Shown here in pieces: positions 1 to 4,016 of a stretch of 5,361 nucleotides of DNA (the first letter of the stretch is position 1; each line of letters begins with the position of its first letter). The stretch lies in contig DAIERC010000512.1 in the NCBI GenBank assembly GCA_027347125.1, positions 1 to 5,361 on the forward strand, read 5' to 3'. This DNA comes from Ignavibacteriales bacterium. Its GTDB lineage: Bacteria; Bacteroidota; Ignavibacteria; Ignavibacteriales; Ignavibacteriaceae. Below the pieces are notes generated by a model. It made no database searches. It saw only the letters and a program-made list of their open reading frames with translations, and had not been told where the DNA came from. The position numbers and the translations under genes are program-made.

Positions 1-235
1 CGGTAATAGGATACGTTATGTTTTAAAACCGCCCGATAATTCAGCTATACTTAGAAGCACATTATTTAATATATTTACAGACGACGAAAAAAATGTTACC
101 GTAAAAGGCAAAGGATATGGCCACGGCGTCGGGTTATGCCAATGGGGCGCACTGCATCTTTCAAGCGAAGGAAAAGACTTCAAATATATTTTATCATTTT
201 ATTTTCCCGGAACAGAATTAATGGAGTTACGATGA
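1..235 (+). CDS. SpoIID/LytB domain protein, C-terminal end (5' truncated by window)
   Basis: The first full codon is at base 2, and 77 residues can be read before the TGA at 233-235. The frame contains GKGYGHGVGLCQWGA, the hallmark Gly/His-rich motif of the SpoIID/LytB domain, then a YILSFYFPGTEL tail matching the usual end of the domain (Y.ILxxYYPGT). In Bacillus, SpoIID is a lytic transglycosylase acting on denuded peptidoglycan, and LytB is an amidase enhancer. In non-sporulating Gram-negatives the domain is usually on exported, peptidoglycan-associated proteins. The catalytic glutamate known for SpoIID would lie in the missing upstream part, so activity cannot be judged. The stop overlaps the start of maf (ATGA), which implies co-transcription and translational coupling. 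Identification of the domain is firm. The exact role of this member is not. Confidence 0.88.
   Translation, partial: GNRIRYVLKPPDNSAILRSTLFNIFTDDEKNVTVKGKGYGHGVGLCQWGALHLSSEGKDFKYILSFYFPGTELMELR
222..226 (+). promoter_or_regulatory. Ribosome binding site of maf
   Basis: TGGAG lies inside the last codons of the SpoIID gene, five bases before ATG 232. It supports the internal start over the longer in-frame reading from 136. Confidence 0.55.
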
Positions 236-810
236 TTGATACTGAACTTCCTATTTATCTTGCTTCAAAATCTCCCCGAAGAAAGAAATTGCTAAGCCAG
301 CTTAATTTAAAATTTAAAACTTTTTCAATAGACGCAGACGAAACAGTAAAGAACGGCGAACATCCTGCAAAGGTTGTTAAAAGGCTTTCCGAAGAAAAAT
401 TGCTTCATGCAATTCCGAAAGTAAAAAAAGGAATAATAATTACCGCCGATACCATAGTTGTAATAAACAATAAAATTGTCGGTAAGCCGAAGGATAAAAA
501 AGATGCGGTTAAAATTTTGAATACATTAAGCGGAAACACGCATACTGTTTATACCGGATTTTCAATTTATAATACCGTTACAAAAAAAACAATAACCGAT
601 TTTGAAAAAACATTTGTAACGTTCAGGGATTTATCGCGCAATGAAATTAAGGATTATATCGCCTCCGGTAGCCCGATGGATAAAGCGGGCGCATACGGAA
701 TACAGGATGACTTCGGAGCTGTTTTCGTAAGCAAAATTAACGGCTGTTATTACAATGTAGTGGGCCTGCCGCTCGCTAAAGTTTATCAATCACTTTTAAG
801 GGCGGTATAA
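232..810 (+). CDS. maf: Maf family nucleotide pyrophosphatase, YhdE type (dTTP/UTP pyrophosphatase)
   Basis: This is a 192-residue protein, the usual length for Maf. Maf proteins hydrolyse nucleoside triphosphates to the monophosphate plus pyrophosphate in the cytoplasm, as house-cleaning enzymes; overexpression blocks septation in Bacillus. Visible motifs are LASKSPRRKKLL (10-21, the S-x-R-R phosphate-binding loop), DADE (34-37), ADTIV (72-76, with the putative catalytic Asp73), GKPKD (84-88), SGNTHTVYT (100-108) and SGSPMDKAGAYGIQ (145-158). The DKAGAYGIQ signature places it with E. coli YhdE, which prefers dTTP/UTP, rather than YceF. After GIQ it has DDFG instead of the common GxG. I chose ATG 232 because the protein then begins a few residues before the conserved YLASKSPRR. 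It also has a GGAG at 223-226 and the typical ATGA overlap. The in-frame ATG at 136 would run back through the SpoIID coding region and add an unconserved 32 residues. Confidence 0.95.
   Translation: MIDTELPIYLASKSPRRKKLLSQLNLKFKTFSIDADETVKNGEHPAKVVKRLSEEKLLHAIPKVKKGIIITADTIVVINNKIVGKPKDKKDAVKILNTLSGNTHTVYTGFSIYNTVTKKTITDFEKTFVTFRDLSRNEIKDYIASGSPMDKAGAYGIQDDFGAVFVSKINGCYYNVVGLPLAKVYQSLLRAV
798..802 (+). promoter_or_regulatory. Ribosome binding site supporting the TTG start at 812
   Basis: AAGGG at 798-802, continuing as CGG, lies nine bases before TTG 812 and overlaps the last codons of maf. The next in-frame ATG is at residue 53, beyond the first membrane segment, so this site helps decide for TTG. 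Confidence 0.6.
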
Positions 811-811
811 C

Positions 812-1771
812 TTGTTAAAAAAAATACGTCGCAACATTCTTATCTCGCTGGCGGTTGCCGGACTTCTATATTTGGGTTTTTCAATATATGCGGATTTCGA
901 TCATGTGGCATTAGCTTTTACCAGGTTTAACTGGCTTTTATTCCCGGTGCTTCTATTACTTACTTTGATGAATTATTTAACCCGATTTTTAAAATGGGAT
1001 TATTACCTTTCTCTTTTAAATATAAAAATAAAAAAGATCGACTCATTCTCAATCTTTATGTCCGGACTTATTATGAGCGTTACGCCAGGTAAAATGGGAG
1101 AATTGCTTAAATCATATCTCGTAAAAGAAATTACTAAAACTCCCATCAGCAAAACCGCGCCAATAGTTTTAGTTGAAAGGATAACCGATTTTGTCTCGTT
1201 AATTTTTATTACGCTTATCGGCGCGTATATATTTAATTACGGAAGAGAGATTGTACTGGCTGTAGGAGCGTTCTTTCTTGTTATACTAATTCTTATAAGC
1301 AATAAAAAAATAGCGCTGCCTATAATAAACTCGCTTGAAAAAATAAAATATTTAAAGAAGCATCTTGGAAGCATTCATGATGCTTACGAAAGCTCTTACC
1401 AGATGCTCCGGCCGGTTCCGCTTATCAAAATGACCTTGTTAAGTCTTGTATCCTGGTCGTTTGAATGTTTTGGATATCATTTAATTCTTATTAATTTTAA
1501 TATCGAAGTTAGTTTTTTGTGGGCAGCGTTCAGTTATGGTTTTGCAACCATAGTTGGAGCCATATCAATGCTGCCTGGAGGCCTTGGGGTAACCGAGGGG
1601 TCGCTTACGTTTTTGCTGATTCAAAACAATTACCCTAAAGATGTTGCAGTGGCTTCTACTTTTATAATAAGAGTGGTTACGCTCTGGTTTGCAGTAGTCA
1701 TCGGAATTTTGAGCGTAACTTTTTATCAAAATAGATTCGGTAAAATTACCGTGGAAACAGTGTCTAACTAG
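812..1771 (+). CDS. LPG-synthase-TM / UPF0104 family integral membrane protein (flippase-like domain)
   Basis: This 319-residue polytopic membrane protein starts at TTG one base after the maf stop. Hydrophobic segments appear near 8-28, 40-57, 78-92, 125-142, 146-163, 204-226, 234-253 and 280-303. Family landmarks of PF03706, the membrane domain of lysylphosphatidylglycerol synthase (MprF), are RFLKW (58-62), TPGKMGELLKSYLV (91-104), ERITD (122-126) and LPGGLGVTEG (254-263). In MprF this region flips lysyl-phosphatidylglycerol. Stand-alone members such as this one lack the soluble aminoacyltransferase domain and usually have unknown lipid-related roles, so substrate and reaction cannot be assigned. 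The tight spacing to maf and the 17-bp gap to icd point to one transcript. Family assignment is strong and function is open. Confidence 0.88.
   Translation: MLKKIRRNILISLAVAGLLYLGFSIYADFDHVALAFTRFNWLLFPVLLLLTLMNYLTRFLKWDYYLSLLNIKIKKIDSFSIFMSGLIMSVTPGKMGELLKSYLVKEITKTPISKTAPIVLVERITDFVSLIFITLIGAYIFNYGREIVLAVGAFFLVILILISNKKIALPIINSLEKIKYLKKHLGSIHDAYESSYQMLRPVPLIKMTLLSLVSWSFECFGYHLILINFNIEVSFLWAAFSYGFATIVGAISMLPGGLGVTEGSLTFLLIQNNYPKDVAVASTFIIRVVTLWFAVVIGILSVTFYQNRFGKITVETVSN
1709..1751 (+). promoter_or_regulatory. Possible weak icd promoter with an adjoining inverted repeat
   Basis: Inside the 3' end of the membrane-protein gene, TTGAGC (1709-1714) and TAGATT (1732-1737) are 17 bp apart, each matching four of six sigma70 consensus bases. 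Directly after the -10-like box is the inverted repeat CGGTAA-AA-TTACCG (1738-1751), where a transcription start would fall and 37 bases before the icd ATG. The arrangement would suit an operator-controlled promoter. However, the bases also encode protein, and matches of this quality are common by chance in AT-rich DNA. Confidence 0.25.
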
Positions 1772-1773
1772 AC

Positions 1774-1782
1774 GGAAGGAGA
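1774..1782 (+). promoter_or_regulatory. Ribosome binding site of icd
   Basis: GGAAGGAGA contains a strong Shine-Dalgarno core (AAGGAG) six to seven bases before ATG 1789 and fixes the icd start. It falls just after the TAG of the upstream gene. Confidence 0.75.
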
Positions 1783-1788
1783 CGTAAA

Positions 1789-3036
1789 ATGGCAAAATCA
1801 AAAATCGTAGTTCCAAAAGACGGCAAAAAAATTACAGTAGCTAATGGAAAATTAGTTGTACCGGATAATCCGATAATCACGTTTATAGAAGGTGATGGAA
1901 CCGGGCCGGATATTTGGAACGCATCCAAAATGGTTTTTGACGCGGCAGTAAAAAAAGCATTCGGAGGAAAAAAGAAAATAGCCTGGATGGAAATTTACGC
2001 GGGTGAAAAGGCTGTGTCGGTTTATGGTAAAAATCAATGGCTTCCCGATGAAACAGTTGAAGCAATAAGAGAATATGTAGTTTCTATTAAAGGCCCTTTA
2101 ACAACACCTATCGGCGGCGGAATACGCAGCTTGAACGTTGCTCTAAGGCAGTTGTTGGATTTGTTTGCCTGCGTTAGACCTGTAAAATACTACCGCGGTG
2201 TTCCAAGCCCTATGAAGGCCCCCGAAAAATTAGATATAGTTATATTCAGGGAAAATACCGAAGACGTTTATTCGGGCATCGAATTTAAATCCGGTACAAA
2301 AGAATCAGAAGATTTAATAAAATACATCAACAAAAAATTTGATAAAAATATCCGTCAACCTTCCGGCGTGGGCATTAAACCTATAAGCGAATTCGGCAGC
2401 GTTAGGCTGGTTAAAAAAGCTATTGAGTACGCGCGCGACCATAACCGTAATAGTGTTACACTGGTTCATAAAGGCAACATAATGAAGTTTACCGAAGGCG
2501 CTTTTAAAGAATGGGGCTATAAAATTGCCAAGGAAGAATTTAGGGATATTATTGTAACCGAAGAGGAACTGTATTCCAAATTTAACGGCAAAATGCCGGA
2601 GGGAAAAATATTAGTTAAAGATAGAATTGCAGACAGCATGTTCCAGCAGCTTCTTCTTAGGCCAGACGAATACGAAGTTGTTGCGACCCCTAACTTAAAC
2701 GGCGATTATATCTCCGATGCTTCTGCCGCACAGGTTGGCGGATTGGGTATTGCGCCCGGAGCAAACTTAAGTTATTCAACCGCTATTTTTGAAGCCACAC
2801 ACGGAACAGCTCCTAAGTATGCCGGTATGGATAAAGTAAACCCCGGTTCCGTTATTCTTTCGGGCGTAATGATGTTCGAATATATCGGCTGGGATAAAGT
2901 TGCCAGAATTATTGAAAAGGCAATGCAGAAAACAATTAAATCTAAAGTTGTTACTTATGATTTTGCAAGACTGATGAAAGGTGCCAGAGAGGTTAAGTCA
3001 TCACAGTTTGCCAAAGAAATAATTAAGAATATGTAA
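1789..3036 (+). CDS. icd: Isocitrate dehydrogenase, NADP-dependent
   Basis: This 415-residue protein aligns almost end to end with E. coli Icd (416 residues). It oxidatively decarboxylates isocitrate to 2-oxoglutarate in the TCA cycle, as a cytosolic homodimer using Mg2+ or Mn2+. Substrate-site residues are Ser114, Asn116, Arg120, Arg130, Arg154, Tyr161 and Lys228. Metal ligands are Asp282, Asp306 and Asp310, the latter two in NLNGDYISD. NADP specificity is read from Lys343, Tyr344, Val350, Tyr390 and Arg394, corresponding to E. coli K344, Y345, V351, Y391 and R395. NAD-type enzymes replace these. Ser114 matches the serine phosphorylated by AceK in E. coli; no aceK is visible here. The region around 255-277 is shorter and unlike E. 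coli. The gene follows the membrane-protein gene by 17 bp and is followed by a hairpin, so it probably ends its transcript. Confidence 0.97.
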   Translation: MAKSKIVVPKDGKKITVANGKLVVPDNPIITFIEGDGTGPDIWNASKMVFDAAVKKAFGGKKKIAWMEIYAGEKAVSVYGKNQWLPDETVEAIREYVVSIKGPLTTPIGGGIRSLNVALRQLLDLFACVRPVKYYRGVPSPMKAPEKLDIVIFRENTEDVYSGIEFKSGTKESEDLIKYINKKFDKNIRQPSGVGIKPISEFGSVRLVKKAIEYARDHNRNSVTLVHKGNIMKFTEGAFKEWGYKIAKEEFRDIIVTEEELYSKFNGKMPEGKILVKDRIADSMFQQLLLRPDEYEVVATPNLNGDYISDASAAQVGGLGIAPGANLSYSTAIFEATHGTAPKYAGMDKVNPGSVILSGVMMFEYIGWDKVARIIEKAMQKTIKSKVVTYDFARLMKGAREVKSSQFAKEIIKNM

Positions 3037-3051
3037 ACGTCCCGGTTTTAT

Positions 3052-3085
3052 GCCGCATAAGCAGTATAAAGCTGCTTATGCAGGC
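3052..3085 (+). terminator. Hairpin after icd, probable transcription terminator
   Basis: GCATAAGCAG (3055-3064) and CTGCTTATGC (3072-3081) form a perfect 10-bp stem around a 7-base loop. GCC (3052-3054) and GGC (3083-3085) add three pairs past one bulged A. It starts 15 bases after the icd stop. The following CTTTCTTGATTTT is pyrimidine-rich but not a clean T-run, so termination may be imperfect. Its position between icd and a promoter candidate favours a transcript boundary. A 3'-end stabilising stem is the alternative. Confidence 0.6.
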
Positions 3086-3094
3086 TAAACTTTC

Positions 3095-3123
3095 TTGATT
3101 TTCAAAGGGGTGCTTGTTATATT
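3095..3123 (+). promoter_or_regulatory. Sigma70-like promoter with extended -10, upstream of the YtxH gene
   Basis: TTGATT (3095-3100, four of six) and TATATT (3118-3123, five of six) are separated by exactly 17 bp. TGT at 3115-3117 gives a TGn extended -10 element. A start near 3130 would leave a leader of about 30 bases before the YtxH start. The position directly after the icd hairpin supports it. The box consensus used is that of proteobacteria and firmicutes; if the host has a divergent primary sigma factor the call weakens. Confidence 0.5.
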
Positions 3124-3147
3124 CTCTTATCAGAAATATTCTTAAAA

Positions 3148-3154
3148 AAGGAGA
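3148..3154 (+). promoter_or_regulatory. Ribosome binding site of the YtxH-family gene
   Basis: AAGGAGA ends five bases before ATG 3160. It is a near-consensus Shine-Dalgarno that fixes the start. Confidence 0.75.
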
Positions 3155-3159
3155 AAATC

Positions 3160-3573
3160 ATGGCTGATAATAACGTTGGAAAAGGATTATTTATAGGATT
3201 TCTTGCCGGCGGAGTAATAGGCGCAATTGTCGGATTATTGTACGCCCCCAAAAGCGGCAAAGAATTAAGAGAAGATATCAGAGCCAGATCTGATATTTAC
3301 CTTGATGAAGCGAACAAATATGTAGCCGAAGCAAGAGACAGGGCTAAAGAATTACTAAACGAAGGGAAGAAAAAATCCGAAAAACTTATTAACGATGCAA
3401 AAGTAAAATCAGACGAGCTTCTGAAAGACGCCGAGAAAATTTTTAACGATGCAAAGGCCAAAGCAAGTGCTTCGGTTGCCATCGGTAAAGAAACTCTTGA
3501 AAACGAAACCGGAAGATTGAAAGATGCTGTAAAAGCAGGAGTTGACGCATACAAAAATACTAAAAACGCCTAA
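3160..3573 (+). CDS. YtxH-like (gas-vesicle-protein-like) single-pass membrane protein
   Basis: This 137-residue protein begins with a short polar head, then one Gly-rich membrane segment (about 9-28), immediately followed by LLYAPKSGKELRE (26-38), the signature of the YtxH family (PF12732). The rest is a long charged, alanine- and lysine-rich helix (39-135). Within it are three tandem 11-residue units at 61-71, 72-82 and 83-93 with the shared pattern K-(S/E)-x-x-L-(L/I)-x-(D/E)-(A/G), suggesting an amphipathic or coiled-coil rod. YtxH of Bacillus subtilis is a general stress protein of unknown biochemistry. The 'gas vesicle protein' name of the family does not imply gas vesicles, and none of their genes are seen here. 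It is probably first in its operon, with a promoter candidate at 3095-3123 and a DUF948-like gene eight bases downstream. Confidence 0.88.
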   Translation: MADNNVGKGLFIGFLAGGVIGAIVGLLYAPKSGKELREDIRARSDIYLDEANKYVAEARDRAKELLNEGKKKSEKLINDAKVKSDELLKDAEKIFNDAKAKASASVAIGKETLENETGRLKDAVKAGVDAYKNTKNA

Positions 3574-3581
3574 GCAATATT

Positions 3582-3968
3582 ATGGATGTAGTAACAATAT
3601 TTACAGTAATTTTATTGATCTTTGCCTCAGCCCTTTGCGCAGCTTTGGTTGTGTACCTGAGTCGCATTACAAAATCTATCAAAGAAATAGAAACCGACGT
3701 TAAACATATAACGCTGGAAATAAAGCCTTTGGTAACTTCCCTAACGCATTTAAGCGATAAGCTTAATAGTATTACGGAAGATGCCTCAGAACAGGTACAT
3801 ATGACCAAGCAGATGGTGTCAAACGTAAAGGACAGAGTAGACGCAATATTAGAACTGGAAGAAAAAATTAGGGGAGGTTTTGAAGGGTCCGCAATGGATC
3901 TGATAAAAAACCTCTCTGCTATTGCCAACGGGGTAAGTGCTTTTTGGAGTGCCTACAAGAAAAAATAA
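3582..3968 (+). CDS. DUF948/YtxG-like single-pass membrane protein
   Basis: This 128-residue protein has an N-terminal membrane segment (about 4-26) with almost no residues before it, then a helical, coiled-coil-prone region (28-98), and a short C-terminal helix ending in a lysine cluster. The architecture and the pattern of L/I/V spaced among K, E, T and S (IKEIETDVKHITLEIKPL, 33-50) resemble DUF948 proteins such as Bacillus YtxG. The match is by overall pattern rather than a sharp motif. It follows the YtxH gene by eight bases and lacks a clear Shine-Dalgarno of its own, so it is probably translated by coupling. In Bacillus, ytxG and ytxH also share an operon, which strengthens the assignment. 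Function is unknown; a membrane-anchored scaffold or envelope-stress role would be guesswork. Confidence 0.75.
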   Translation: MDVVTIFTVILLIFASALCAALVVYLSRITKSIKEIETDVKHITLEIKPLVTSLTHLSDKLNSITEDASEQVHMTKQMVSNVKDRVDAILELEEKIRGGFEGSAMDLIKNLSAIANGVSAFWSAYKKK

Positions 3969-4002
3969 TTTAAACATATATATTTCATCTCACCTTAGAG
4001 TT

Positions 4003-4009
4003 AAGGAGG
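4003..4009 (+). promoter_or_regulatory. Ribosome binding site supporting the TTG start at 4017
   Basis: AAGGAGG is a full-consensus Shine-Dalgarno seven bases before TTG 4017. No in-frame ATG lies before the P-loop, so this site decides the start. The sequence can also pair with CCTTA just upstream. Confidence 0.8.
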
Positions 4010-4016
4010 AAATCCC

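Noticed and set aside
136..231. In-frame upstream extension of maf from the ATG at 136
   Set aside because: It lies wholly within the conserved SpoIID motif coding region in another frame, and its residues do not resemble any Maf N-terminus. ATG 232 has a Shine-Dalgarno and begins close to the conserved YLASKSPRR.
1..235. Evidence for a sporulating organism from the SpoIID domain
   Set aside because: SpoIID/LytB domains are common in non-sporulating bacteria, and no other sporulation gene is visible.
1565..2065. Short reverse-strand open frames across the membrane-protein/icd junction
   Set aside because: They overlap strongly conserved coding sequence on the + strand and carry no motifs.
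3390..3461. Possible direct DNA repeat around the two AACGATGCAAA stretches in the YtxH gene
   Set aside because: It reflects the repeated residues NDAK in the helical rod and is not an independent DNA repeat or mobile-element footprint.
3297..3554. Reverse-strand open frame rich in Ala, Ser and Phe opposite the YtxH gene
   Set aside because: It is the complement of the lysine/alanine-rich helical repeats, with no start context or family motif. The + strand gene is well supported.
3160..3573. Gas vesicle locus suggested by the YtxH family's alternative name
   Set aside because: No gvpA, gvpN or other gas vesicle genes are present, and the YtxH family is widespread in bacteria without vesicles.
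3560..3928. Reverse-strand open frame of about 120 codons opposite the DUF948-like gene
   Set aside because: The + strand reading gives a membrane segment plus helix in an operon-like position. The reverse frame shows no recognisable domain or ribosome site.
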